A stretch of DNA of 64,000 nt from Tamarix chinensis (taxonomy: Eukaryota > Streptophyta > Magnoliopsida > Caryophyllales > Tamaricaceae): assembly GCA_030549775.1 (NCBI GenBank), contig CM060180.1, positions 92,216,172 through 92,280,171 of the forward strand. Reading direction: 5' to 3'. Positions 24,301-36,090 of the stretch are shown piece by piece. The position numbers and the translations under genes were made by a program. Position 1 is the stretch's first letter; each line of letters begins with the position of its first letter. A model generated the notes under the pieces. It had not been told where the DNA came from, made no database searches, and was given only the letters and a program-made list of their open reading frames with translations.

Positions 24301-25575
24301 TATCTTAACAATTAATTGTATTTTGATATTAAATATATGGGCACACCCAAAAACTAATCCAATAGTAATGAAAATTTTCTAGTAGATTATCCCACTTTAT
24401 AAACCATCCTAAGGAACATAAAATATTTGTATCGACTATAATATATTGATGCTAATGTAAACACTATATCTAGTGTTCTAAAGCTCATAGAAGGCTTCGG
24501 GAGAGCATGTATGTTACTCTGTAATGAGAATTTTTTTAAAAAAATGATGATGAATTATATTTGAGAAAATCTCAAAGAAATTAATCTTTGTTTAAAGACA
24601 TGCATCAAAATTGTTACCATATGGAGACTGTGTACTCTTAGGAAAATGGGGAAGAGAATTTGTGTGTTACAATATATGAATCTAATAAGAAATGTACCCT
24701 TGACAAAATTTAGCATATTCCTCATGATTTTATTATACTAATAGAAGTCTTATTAAAATAAATATGATCTCTAACCATAAGTGAGAAGATAAGAAAACAT
24801 TCACTCTATGACATGACAGTTTAGGTCACCTAGGCACATGAATGATGCATAGAATTATTAAAAACTCAATCGAACACTCATTAATAGACATTAAGGTTTT
24901 GAAGTTTTATGATTTATCCTATGTTTCCTATTTGATTGGCAAGTTGATTATAAGCCCTTTGATGAATAAGAAATCAATTTAGTATCACAAGTTTTTAGAA
25001 AGAATATAAGGAGACATATGCGAACTAATTATCCCTCCTTATTGACTATTTTGATATTTTATGGTGTTGATTAGATGGTCATATGTAAGTGTATTGTCTA
25101 GTAGAAATGTACATTCGATTAAGAGCTTAGTTCCCAAATTATGTAATAAAGAAGATAAGAATTGATAATTCTAATGAATTCATATCTCAAGTATTTCATA
25201 CCAATTGTATGTCAATTAGGATTTATGTAGAGCACCCAACGGTTCATGTTCAAACACAAAATGGCCATGTTGAATCTTTAATTAAGAAATTACAGTTGAT
25301 TGCTCAACCATTGCTGTTGGGTTCCGTATTACAGTCATTAGCTTGAGATCATGCAACATTACATACACCCATTTTTATTTAATTATTTACGACCAACTTC
25401 TTATTATAAATATTCCCCATTACACTTAGGATCTAGTAATGAAGCAAACGTTTAACATCTAAGAATTTTTTTTGTATTGTGGATGTTACTATTGTTCCAC
25501 CACAAATAGATCCACAAAAAAGGCTAGGAATTTATATTGATGTTGAATCCCCATCAATTATTAAGTCAAATTGAT
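24300..25575 (+). pseudogene. Copia element, part 1: GAG-pre-integrase and integrase remnant
   Basis: HDSLGHLGT and RIIKNSIEHSLIDIKVLKF (about 24810-24920) are the copia GAG-pre-integrase region. GDICELIIPPY and FMVLIRWSYVSVL belong to integrase. Then IRIDNSNEFISQVFHTNC and VEHPTVHVQTQNGHVESL (about 25150-25300), followed by IVPPQIDPQKRLGIYIDVES (about 25490-25550). Stops and frameshifts break it. The VEHP...HTQNG wording suggests the Ivana/Oryco lineage (from memory). Coding stops at about 25575, where the nest of LTRs begins; RT resumes at 46174. About 150-200 codons are missing between the two parts, so a deletion accompanied or followed the insertion. Confidence 0.8.
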
Positions 25576-27014
25576 GACTAGTGCATGTCCATATGTTTAG
25601 TATAACAAATGCCCCGAACCACCTTCCTTCCTTCCTCAATTTTTTTCCCTATCACAACACCACAACTAAAGCCTTGTTCCTTTCTTCTTACCTCGCCTTT
25701 GCCAAAGCCACATGCTAGTTATACAATGCTCGTAGCTCACGCTATACCACCAACCAACCTCATTGTTACCTTTCTCTTTGCTTTAGCAAGTTTCTTGAAT
25801 CCTCCTCATCTTTTTACCACCCACCACCTTTGGTAGCCCTAATTGAATCTCACCCCATACCTCCAACAAAAATCACCAAATTCCCCTAACCCCCTTTGAT
25901 AAAAACCACCAACCCCCCAATACCCTCAGAAAAACCTACCATTTCACCTTCCTCTTATTCGACCAAAACAACTAAAACCCCCTACTTCCATTTAGCCAAA
26001 ACCACTGTAGCCACCCAACCCCATTTGACCTTCTATATAGTTTCACCTCCCCCACCTTTGGCCACCCTTGACATTCCTCTACTACTAGAAATGGTAGCTT
26101 GTGCCATTGTCACCCTTTTGGCTTTGGCATTTATTGTTGTTGCTTCCTCCTTTATTATGCAAATTTTGGCCAAGAATCCTTTGATCCTTGTTTCAGTTTT
26201 CTCTAATCCTTTCACTATATATTCCTTTTAATTTTTCTTAATTATAGCATTAATTTCTAATATTTTTTATTATTATTTCTTAGGTGATTTTTCAAGGTTC
26301 CAGAGGAGGTAGGATAGAATATGTACATTGAGATTGGTGCCTTTTTTTAAAAAGGATAATAGTTGTAGTTAGGGTTTTGTGCCCAATGTATAGTATGATT
26401 CATGTATTATTGTGTCATTGTGTTTATGCTAATAATTTTATGTTGATCAGTATTATGATTTGGTAATATGGTATTATATGATGAAAAGCGAGTATGTTGA
26501 GAAGCATGTGATATCATTATAATAATTTTTACATTGAAAACCCTAAGAGAACTGGGTATGATATATGATATTGTATTGTGGTCTGAATAAGCATGATAAG
26601 TGAGAAATGGGTATTTATGATCAATGGTGATAAATGGAGGTTTTAGAAATAATGATATTGAATGTATACTTTTTTTTGTAAAATAAAGACGTTTGGTTAT
26701 CCTTAAAGCCGTTTTGGTTAACATGGTACTAATATAAAAATTCTAGTATTTTATTATGTTATATGGGTTAAAATATTCTGAGAGTATTATGTGAAATTTT
26801 TGGAGTAAATATAAATGGCATAGGTACCACAACACGAGAAAAATAACTTAAATCGGAAATAGTAAATGATGATGTTATTATCGCATTTGAAAAACATTAG
26901 AGTTAAACCACAATATCTGGATACATTATTCATATTGGTATTTAGGAAGGTATATTTAATTTTTTAATTATAAAAGTCTTATGGAAAAATTTATGACGTA
27001 CTTGTGAAATTAAG
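25576..27014 (+). mobile_element. Family A LTR copy A3, left part
   Basis: Pyrimidine-rich 25600-26230 corresponds to the promoter half of other A LTRs. GTGATTTTTCAAGG with GGAGGAGGTAGG-like sequence at 26283-26320 aligns with 37095-37130 of the A-solo copy. The start (TGTAATACC type) is not found, so the left end is truncated and the boundary with copia is approximate. Copy A2 splits A3 at 27014. A3 continues at 31905-34179 and 42132-42815. The open frames here (25609-26231) are low-complexity and not genes. Confidence 0.65.
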
Positions 27015-27894
27015 TGCAATACCCCAAAACCCTAATCTTAGAAATTATGGCCAAATCTAGATTTATTAGAGAAATTAATTAAATAAATTTCTTTATTAAA
27101 ATAAGAGGAAGAAATAAGGTAAAATCAAGAGGAAAATAATAAATAATTTATTTAGAAAAAATTTGGGCGTTTTGCTAATTAAAATAAAATTTAGGAAAAA
27201 TTATTCAAAATATCCTAAATTAACCCAAAAAGGGAGTTTATTTATTATTTTATTTAAAATATTATTAATTTAAATATTTAAAAATACCAAATATCCTAAA
27301 TACCAAATATCCTAAATACCCCAACCAATCCTTTTTTCCTTTTCCCTTTTTTTCTTTTTTAACCTTTTTACTTTTCATTTCCTTTTTCTTTCTTTTCTCT
27401 CCTTTCTTCTTTCTTTTCTTTTTCCCTTCTTCCCTGATTTGGGCCAGCCCTCACAGCTGAAGTTTCCCTTCCTCCCCTTCTCCTTCGGTGCGGCCTAGGC
27501 TCGCACATCCCTCCTCTTCCTTCGCCCATCGCCCAACCCTATCGACCCCTCTTCTTTTTCTTTTCTTTCCTCCCTGGACTGCCTAGTCCAGCCTTCTCTT
27601 TCCTCCCCCTTGTGCGACCTGCAACCCCGACCTATAGCCCTTATTCCCGTCGACAGCCACCAACCGCACGCCGGCTTCCATTCCCTCTCTCCTCCATCGT
27701 TTTCTTTCCATTTTTGACCCAACCAAACCGTCCTCCCTCCTCAGCACACCTATCCCCTTTCCTTTCTCTCCCCCGTCCACCGACTCCTCCTACCATGGAA
27801 GACCTGTCCCGCCTGCCACCGCTGTTCGGTGGTTCTACCTCACATGCCTCCTCTTATCCTCTTCTCCCTCTATCATTTTCCCCTCAATTTGGCC

Positions 27895-27902
27895 TATATA
27901 TA
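27895..27902 (+). promoter_or_regulatory. TATA box of LTR copy A2
   Basis: TATATATA followed at once by CCCC, after more than 500 bp of pyrimidine-rich DNA. The A-solo copy has TATAAATACCCC at 36386, at the matching place, which supports a conserved LTR promoter. Confidence 0.65.
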
Positions 27903-29760
27903 CCCCATAAGCAGCCATAATCAGACTCCTTTAATTTGCAGCCTATAAAGTCTCTCTTTGCACCACCTCTCAATCAAACGTTTGTCCCGCCACCTCCATC
28001 CGAACCACCCACCAATCCACTACCCTCTACCAAACTACACCTTCCACCACCATTGATTTACCCTGCACAAGCCACCCCGGCCATGCAAAGTTCACTCCCC
28101 GATCAGCCCCACCTTGACCACCGCATCCCTCCACATAACCGTTTGTCGCCGATTCCACCATAACAACCACCCTCACTACCCTCTAGAACAACCAAGGGAG
28201 CTTCCTCTACCTCTCTATACCTCCCTTTTTCCCTGCCTCCCTCTCTTTCTCCTCCCTCCACCACCTTCAACCACCACACCCGCCGCCATGCGCTGCCACT
28301 TTTGGCTACACCACCACCTCCATTCTAACCCTCTCCACTTGAGGCACCCACCACCACCTCAATCACCCCTCATTCACTACAACTATTACTACTACTACTA
28401 CTACTACAACTACGATTATTATTACTATTAAAGCTATTATCTTTAATAATATAAATATGGCTATTAATACTTTAACATGAACTAATGTACCTCCTAAGAC
28501 CTATTTTGACTAGTAATAACATGGTTAGCTACTTTGAGAATAATAACCCTACTTTTATTCATAAAAAAACTATTATTATTATTAACCCTAATAGTAGGCC
28601 TTGATAAGGGTAAGGTAGGAATAATGGTAATTTTGGTAAGAGGGAAGTTAACCCATAGTATTTCCTTCTTATAAGCGAATCAAGTCAAAACCATAAGGAG
28701 GCGTAGGAGCGTGCTCTAAGCCTGCTGTCGTATTAGGTAAGGATATGGTTAAGGCTTTTTATGTGTGAGAATATGCAATGTGTGTTGATTTGATGTATGT
28801 GCTTTATATTTTATATTATCATGTTCTTGTAGCATAGCATGCTAAGCATGGAGCTAAGGTAAGTTGCATGTGCTTATAATATGTGTAATGTGATGTTATT
28901 ACTTGTACTTGAATTGTGCTTATGTAATACTACCCCTTATGACATGCATGATAGGAGGTCCTAAGTAATATGATGTGGTTGTGAGAGAAATGGAAAAGAA
29001 TAAGGAAAGTGATTTGACTAGAAAATGGTAATGATTGCCTAATTATCTTATGACCTATGGGTGGATAAAAATATGAATAATGGGAATGTAATTAAGGGAA
29101 TGGATCAAAACACGCATGGGAAGTCTAGGGTTTTCATGAGATGGTTAGCGTTTGCATTGGGATGAATTTTATATGGGAAAAGTTGATTTGAGGATCGAGT
29201 GAGGTAAGGGAAGAATTATTAGGGTGATTGGAGTCCATATATGAAAAATAGTACGTAGGTTGATGTAAGGATGCATAGGAGATTTGACTAGTGTTTTGGG
29301 AAGGAAACCCTAAGTGAGAGAAATGCGTAAGGGAGGAAAAATTAATGGAAATGGATAGAATGAGGATAAAAGATGGAAGGGTGTTACATGGAGGAAAAGT
29401 GAGTCAAGTGGGGAAAATGTATTTGGGTGTTGAGTGAGTGGCATAAAATAAAGGACAAGTCCTAGGGTTTTCGGGGAGCTAACTAGGGTTTTTGGTGATC
29501 TTGCATGGGATTTGGATAGTGAGGTTGTAATTTCAAGTGTGGATCGAGGGAAGTGATGGTTTTGGGTATTAAAGAAGAGTTTTGAGTTCATGGTGAGTGG
29601 AAAAAAGATGGAAGGATGTCTCAAGATCATAGGTTGTGTTGGATATGTGTTATGTGGAATAGGTGATGGTAAGTAAGAGTGATGAACGAATAACATCATA
29701 GGGGGGAAGAGAGGTGCTAGATTTTTGGGATGGCCAGCTAGGGTTTTGTGGCCATATGTA

Positions 29761-30247
29761 TAGAGATGTAAATGGGGTGGATAATACTCGAAATCCGATG
29801 GATTTTACCCGATGGATATGAATATGGGTAATGATAAACGGATATGGATACGGATATGGGTAGGGGTTAAAAATACCTGATGGATTCAGGTACGGATAAG
29901 GGTAAGGGGTATGGACCCATATCTGTATCCATATCCGTATCCGTTTACCCGTTATATATTTACTATCTTACCCTTAACTTTTTATATAAAAATAGTTTAC
30001 AATTAAGAATTTAAACGGGTGACGGGTAATGTGTTTATCCGTTGGATAACGGATTATTTGTTGGTTATTTATAATTTGTTAGGTAAATAGGTTATCCATT
30101 GGGTAATGGATATCCGTCGGGTACGGATATGGGTATATTAGTGAATATCCATTCGGGTACGGGTACGGATATGGATATGGATTTTTTAATCGGGTTCAAG
30201 TATGGATATAGGGTACCCGATCCGAACTCACCCCGTTTACATCCCTA
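29761..30247. mobile_element. Non-autonomous hAT element, 487 bp, rich in GGATAT repeats
   Basis: The left terminus TAGAGATGTAAATGGGGTG and the reverse complement of the right terminus (30229-30247) agree at 17 of 19 positions. The 8-bp duplication is CATATGTA (29753-29760) and CACATGTA (30248-30255), with one change. The interior is built from GGATATGGATAC and GGGTA-like units in both orientations, so it can fold back on itself. It has no coding capacity. Confidence 0.87.
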
Positions 30248-30589
30248 CACATGTATTATATGGGAAGTAAAATGTGGTGCTTGGGGATGAATCGAGTGAG
30301 GTGATAAATTAGAGGAGTATAAGTTTTATGGGATAGAGGTAGGTTGGAACATATAGGCCAAATTAGGGCTTCCCCGGAAGAAAACCCTAGAAAGTGATAT
30401 TAAGTTGATTCAAAGATATGGAAAGTGGGCCTCAGAGTTGAGTATTCATGGTAATGAGGAAGGAGTGGGAAATAATGTTTGGATATACTAGAGGAAGTAG
30501 AAGTCTCAAGATATGGGACATGATTTTTGGGAATTCGAATAGGTCATACATGTTTAGTCGGGGTTGTGTATGGAATAAGATACAATAAA

Positions 30590-31200
30590 ACACTAAGCAC
30601 TTAAAGTGAAAGATTATCGAGCCAAGGCCCAGTGAGGTTATGCATTTTTCAGTCCACCGGCCATAATAGTGGTCAGGAGCATTCTGCCTTGTTGAGTGAT
30701 TCCGATCCACCGGCTATAATAGTGGGGGATTCCGAGCTCAATAAACCAAACTTTTTATGGTAATAAGTTATGGGAATATACTAATTACTTACAGTGGAAC
30801 ACCTTGTGAGTCAAAGCCAGTAAGGATATATATTTTCTAGTCCCCTGACAATAATAGTGGTCCGATGTGTTCTGCTCTATGGAGTGTTTCCGTTCCATCG
30901 GCTATAATAGTGGGGTTCTCGTACTCACGCAGAATTAATATGAGAAATGTGTGAAACAGAAGTATAAGGCATGGAAAGATACTAATTATTTACATTGGAA
31001 CACCATGTGATTCGGGGCCAGTGAGGTATATATATATATATATATATATATATTCCGGTCCACCGGCAATAGTAGTGTTAAGGTGCATGTTTCCCTACTG
31101 AGTGATTCCGGTCCACCAGCTATTATACTGGTCAGGTGCATTCTGTCCTGTGGAGTGTTTTCGATCCACCACTATAATAGTGAGGTTCCCATACTCTCAT
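30590..31200 (+). repeat. Family A hairpin-module array in copy A2: three higher-order units
   Basis: Units begin near 30590, 30777 and 30980 with ACTAAKYAYTTAMAKTGRAA-type leaders. Each holds two to three TCCACCGG...AATAGTGG modules. The first CCAC or the last GTGG is mutated in some modules. A (TA)n tract lies at 31026-31053. Confidence 0.85.
31026..31053. repeat. (TA)n microsatellite
   Basis: About 14 TA units inside the third higher-order unit of copy A2. Confidence 0.9.
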
Positions 31201-31376
31201 GGAATTAATATAAAAGATGTGTAAGATAAATAATTAGTATAAGTCCAACCTGATCTTGTAAATCTGAATTGTTACCTTATACGCCTAACGTGTTTATCTT
31301 CTTGCATGGCCTTACTTGTGTACTTCTTACTATTCTTACCTATATGGTTACCTTACTTAGTATGTAGCGTATTGAC

Positions 31377-31413
31377 CACCCGTTTCATGGGTGTTGCTCA
31401 TTCTCATGAGCAG
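31377..31413 (+). other. Conserved twin hairpin, copy A2
   Basis: CACCC (31377-31381) with GGGTG (31389-31393), then TTGCTC (31394-31399) with GAGCAG (31408-31413). The second stem keeps pairing through one T-G wobble. Confidence 0.7.
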
Positions 31414-32498
31414 ATGGCCCACCTGAGTTTGTGTAGGTAGGAGATGTTATCTTCGATACATACGATACTTATGAGGCATCAGTTAGGGGTGAGAGTTGAG
31501 CTTGGACTTGGCCTGGGGACCAAGAGTGTCTTAGCCAAAATCTCTTTTTCATTTCATATACACTGTATTGCTTTATCTTAGTCCTATGTTGTTGTATTGT
31601 ACTTTTTGTTCCTTTAGGAACTTTAATTATGTACTTCTTTGGATTGTAAACATTTTTACGTGTACTCTAATTTCCATATTATGAACTTTCTAGTTCTTTT
31701 ATGAATTCGTGTTTTAAGCATTGACTCGTGATTGATAATAATCCTCTTTAGCCTTAGCAATGAGTACTGGAACAATAGGAGTGAACCGGTCTGGTGTTAA
31801 GTGAGGTGATAATATCTCTAGAATTCATAGTTTTGTTATTTTACTACCGCTAATTCTTTTAAATAAAACGAAAATTTTTAGTAATGAATTTTAGGGGTGT
31901 TATATTAAGGTTTTGTAAGTATCGTGAAGATTACGATTGAGATAGAGTTGTTATAACATATGTAAGACATTAGAGTTAGACCTTAATTTTTGGAAATGTT
32001 GATAATAATAATAATATTTGAGGAATATGTGCTAAATTTGGTGGATAAAAGAGAAATAGGGAATAAGTTATGCCTAAAATGTAAAATGAGGGTTTTTAAA
32101 GAAGTTTATGGACCTAAATACTTGATAACAACCTTGATATGAATGTGGTTGTGCTTAAATTACTTTAATTATGAGATGTACATATCAAATAAATCATGAA
32201 TAATACATTAAACATTAAAAGTCAAAGATCACATGAGTCATGTCAAGGTGTTTTATGGGTCCATTCCACCAAATGATAATAGTATCAAGTGTATTTTTCC
32301 TTAAGAGGTGCATCAATTTATTTCACTAGATTAAGAATATTTGTGCCTTAAACTCAATATGAATAAGAATATAATTTTATGCAAGTAACTAATGGATAAG
32401 ACATTAATTTTTAAATTAAAAGATTATATGAGTTATAATCGAGGGGTTGTGTCTGTTCGGCTAGATGATAATAGTGGCTTAGGTATATTGCTTCCTGA

Positions 32499-34049
32499 TG
32501 GACTGTCGTATGCACAACAAATTTAATAAATAAATCCTAATTCCCAAATACGTAGTATATGGCAAGAAGGAGTCGAACCCACAAGGAATGGTATATAATC
32601 AATAATTCTGTAATCGATGTTAAAACCCTGGTTATGTAATAACATATAATTCTATCATCAATATCTAAACTATAGATAAATAATAAAACACTATACTCAA
32701 TAATTAATGAATAAGGATAGGAAGTATTGATTATGGAATTAGGATATCAAATAATCATGGAGAAACGAAATATTCTAAATGATTTAACGTTGACCTGTAG
32801 AAACTCATAATAATTCATTTCTTTGCTTTCTCTCAATTCTAATAAATTAAATAAGCTCTCAATTTATCACCTAACCAATTAATAACCTAGGTTAAGAACG
32901 CTAGATTCAATTAATAGCAGCATTACGAATAGAAAGCAGTCAACTACGACCATAATCACATAAGCTCGGATCATGCAATCGTAAGAATTAATGGACAAGA
33001 TTAATAATTAATCTTTTGCTACTCTGGAAATGTTAATTAACAATTACGTATTAATTTCGTTATCCTAGCATAGATTAAGATCTAAACTAGATAGGTGATC
33101 AGTCTAATTAGTTTAAATTCTTAATCTATGATGCGAGATCATTCAATTCCGTCCATCAATTCAATTAAATTCCATCTAGAATCATGAATTCAAAATCCAA
33201 AACCCTAATTCCGTCATCAAATCCTCCTACCTTATACTATCTACATAATTGCAATAACACACAATTAAATGCAATAATCTATAATTAACATCAATGCTTA
33301 TAAATAAATTAACAATGAAACACAAAAAAACAAGAAAAATAATAATGCAACAAAGAGAATTGAATTGCATTCAATCAAAAATCAAAACTTGCAATTAAAA
33401 GAGGAATGGAGAAGAACTTATTGAATTGAATTGCAGAGTGTTGATTGTTCAATTGAATACAATGGAGAGAAAGAGAATTGGAATCACAAATTACATGTGG
33501 TATCTAGAGAGTATAGAGAGAAAGAGAAAATCTCATTCTCAAACTCCCCCGAACCACCCTTTCGAATGTTCAAACTTTAGAAATATATCGGGGAAACATT
33601 GCGCGAGCGATTACAAAATTTGAGAAAAACACGGTCCGTATTAGAAAACACGGGACCCCCGTGTTTTTCCTTGAACTCTCGGCCAAATGCTGAATTTTAA
33701 ATGCTGAAATTTTGTGTGCTGATAGAAAAACACGGGCCGTGTTTAGGAAACACGGGGGGCCGTGTTTCTTGTTTCTTCATTATTTCTTCATGAAATTTCA
33801 ACACAATCTTCCCTTTGATATATATTCTTCATTTCTAGTCTTTTCTTCCATTGATTCCATATCTCTTGATGTGTTATTTGTGGTCTTTTCTCTTTTCATC
33901 GATTTCTTCTTTGAATTTCTTCATTTTTATCTTTTCCTACAAAATCTATCCAAAAGAGAAAAACTCGAGAAAAGATTACATGTTATAAAAATAATGAGGA
34001 ATAAATGATATTTTTACTTAGCAAAATAACATATAAATCTCATATATCA
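32499..34049. mobile_element. Unclassified 1551-bp insertion in a family A module
   Basis: Removing 32499-34049 plus one flank restores a normal family A module. Flanks CTTCCTGA (32491-32498) and CTTCCTAA (34050-34057) form an 8-bp duplication with one change. Terminal inverted repeats are not clear beyond TG(G/A). It contains GGAGTCGAACCCACAAGG at about 32569 and perfect GC-rich palindromes at 33640-33770. No coding sequence is recognised; the frames at 33426-34008 are A/T-biased and look accidental. It could be a hAT- or Mutator-like non-autonomous element. Confidence 0.6.
33638..33770. repeat. Repeated AAACACGG...CCGTGTTT palindromes
   Basis: AAACACGGGCCGTGTTT near 33727 is palindromic around one base. 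AAAACACGGGACCCCCGTGTTTT near 33643 forms a second hairpin, and AAACACGGGGGGCCGTGTTT near 33749 a third. They stand out as GC-rich in AT-rich surroundings. Confidence 0.75.
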
Positions 34050-34269
34050 CTTCCTAAGAGGTATTTCAGACTATTCCACCAATTTAAGAATAGTGGTAAG
34101 GATCATGTTACTAGGTATATATTAGGTTTATTTCATCGGAAGGTAATAGTGGCTCATATATGTTATCCTTGAGAGGTGATGCAACACCCTAAAATTTACT
34201 ACTAAAAATTTTCATTTGTAGAGTTAAGCGTGGAAGCTAAAATAATAAAAATAAAGGGTGTTACCGCCA

Positions 34270-34314
34270 CACTTGGTACAAGTTTGGTTTCCTCAACCAT
34301 TCTCATACTAAGTG
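34270..34314 (-). other. Terminal LTR stem-loop, copy B1
   Basis: CACTTGGTA (34270-34278) pairs with TACTAAGTG (34306-34314) with one mismatch position that is G-U on one strand. It lies next to the GGGTGTTACCGCC block shared by A and B LTR ends. Confidence 0.65.
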
Positions 34315-35052
34315 CTAAAGCTGAAATCATTATATTACTTAAAATAATAACATGATTAAAGAAATTAGAATAGAGAGAACATTAGATAAATACCGTGCTA
34401 ATTAAAAACAACATCAGTAGTTTACAAACTCAAGAGAGAAATTACAGGAGGACATAATGGTCCAAATACAACCGAAAATAAGATAGTAATAGAGACACCG
34501 AATAGTCCTACGGTCTCAAATCCGAACTACCAATATTTGACTGAACTCGGAGATTGACCTGCAAAGTCCAATGCCTATTGAATAGGCAGGAGCCCAAGAG
34601 AATGAACCCTTCAGTACTACGATAATGAGCAACCTTTTATACAGAACTAATATGATAAAATAGCATGGAATGCATGTAAGGCATATAACTAATATGATAT
34701 AAGACATATATATATATACATACGATGATCGAAATACAATAATCATTTAGATAATTAAATTCAATCAAGGTCACGTACTACTCATATTTATTCATCTGAA
34801 ACAACTAAAATTATTAATGAACATCCTAGATATACTCTCTGAAGCAATAATTAAAACTCAACTCTACACCACAAGTTTAACCTTTACAACATAATTTACG
34901 ACTCAGCATAAATCCCAACCAATTACATACATCACAAGTATGTTCACAGGTATAATATATTAAGATCCATATCATCCCAGTTATACTTATAAGTATAGCA
35001 TAATAAAAATCCATGATATCACAAGTATGCTCACAGATATATTACCAACACA

Positions 35053-35241
35053 GGTAGGCATGAAGGCTACTACCGAAACCATAGGAAACCGCAAGTAGGC
35101 ACAAAGGCTACTATCGAAATCACAGGTAGGCACAAAGGCTGGTACCGAGACTATAGGTAGGCACGAAGGCTACTACCAAAGCCACATGTTACAGGCAGGC
35201 ATGAATACCAAAACCATAGGTAGCATAAAGGCTACTACCAA
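35053..35241 (-). repeat. Family B hairpin-module array in copy B1 (six ~31-bp units)
   Basis: Units follow the pattern GGTAGGCACAAAGGCTACTACC then GAAACCACA, with the fifth shortened. GGTAG and CTACC flank an ~11-nt loop in most units, so each can form a small hairpin. The sequence is unrelated to the family A module. Confidence 0.85.
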
Positions 35242-35901
35242 AAAATCTAATAATCTGATACTCATTATTTTAATCAAATCATATTATTTCCATTTTTATT
35301 TACTTTCTTGAGGGGAGATCAATCAACTTGAACTCTAGTCATACAGGTGCACCAAGGCAACACAGTATCCTATCGACTATCAATCCGAGGAAGCAAATTT
35401 ACCCTGGTCACACTGGTATATAAAGGTAACACAATATGCTACCGACAAGGTGTAATACCAAAAAAATTTGCTTAACCTAATCTCATATATTTAGCCCAAA
35501 TTTGGCTCTAATATCAAGACATCTTATTGTTAGCCTAACCAAATTTCTTAATCCTGAAACTTTAACTAAAATTAAAAACCAAAAATCGAAACCTTGATTT
35601 GGTTAAACCGAAATTCATAAACCAAAAATCGAAACCGCTAAAATTTTCACTAATCTAAATCATTTGATTAATCCCAAAATTCCTAATCTAATCCTAATTC
35701 CCTAACCTTCCCTCTTTTCCTTTTCCTTCTATTCATTTCTTCCTTTCTTTCCTTTTCTTCCTTTTTTTCTTTTCTTTTCTCTTCTTCTCTGTCCCAATTT
35801 TATGGCGTGAGAATTTTTTCTTCTTCTGCATGCAGCCATCCACTTACCTCCCACATGCTCCTCTCACCATCACCTACCAGCCCTTCCATCCCTCATGCCT
35901 A

Positions 35902-36090
35902 TCTTCTTCTTCTTCTTCTTCTTCTTCTTCTTCTTCTTCTTCTTCTTCTTCTTCTTCTTCTTCTTCTTCTTCTTCTTCTTCTTCTTCTTCTTCTTCTTCT
36001 TCTTCTCCTCCTCCTCCTCCTCCTCCTCCTCCTCCTCCTCTTCCTCCTTCTTCTCCTTCTTCTTCTTCTTCTTCTCCTCCTCCTCCTCTT
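35902..36090. repeat. (CTT)n / (CCT)n compound microsatellite
   Basis: About 34 CTT units to 36005, then about 12 CCT units to 36041, then mixed CTT/CCT to about 36090. One strand is pure pyrimidine. It lies in the promoter half of the A-solo LTR, about 300 bp before its TATA box. Confidence 0.95.

Larger units (their letters stand above)
27015..31904 (+). mobile_element. Family A solo LTR copy A2, 4890 bp with target duplication
   Basis: Starts TGCAATACCCC at 27015 and ends GGGGTGTTATA at 31904. It is flanked by a perfect 5-bp duplication TTAAG (27010-27014 and 31905-31909). No gypsy internal region is present, so it is a solo LTR inserted in copy A3. Inside are a pyrimidine-rich promoter half with a TATA box, a (CTA)n tract near 28383-28412, a 487-bp hAT insertion, three ~190-200-bp hairpin-module units and the conserved twin hairpin. 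The proline- and serine-rich frames at 27495-28431 come from the C-rich strand and are not credible genes. Confidence 0.9.
31905..34179 (+). mobile_element. Family A LTR copy A3, middle part
   Basis: Resumes A3 after solo LTR A2. It carries family A modules near 32225-32500 and 34058-34160. An unclassified insertion (32499-34049) splits it, and it is cut again at 34179 inside a module by LTR copy B1. Across B1 the module reads on smoothly: GAGAGGTG before and GTTTTAGTTTGTTTCAC after. Confidence 0.75.
34180..35450 (-). mobile_element. Family B solo LTR copy B1, left part
   Basis: Starts TGCAACACCCT at 34180 inside a family A module of A3 and is split at 35450 by the A-solo LTR; its rest is 38639-42131. 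Flanks GGTGA before 34180 and GGTGT after 42131 give a 5-bp duplication with one change. With the inner LTR and its duplication removed, B1 is about 4.76 kb. It is a solo LTR with no internal region. Confidence 0.85.

Noticed and set aside
27495..28431. Overlapping Pro/Ser/His-rich open frames on + and Gly/Arg/Glu-rich frames on -
   Set aside because: They come from the strand-biased pyrimidine-rich half of LTR copy A2, overlap each other in several frames and show no domain.
33712..34008. 98-codon plus-strand frame with Phe/Leu-rich, membrane-like composition
   Set aside because: It spans palindromes and T-rich DNA of the 1.55-kb insertion; the composition explains it and no homologous pattern is seen.
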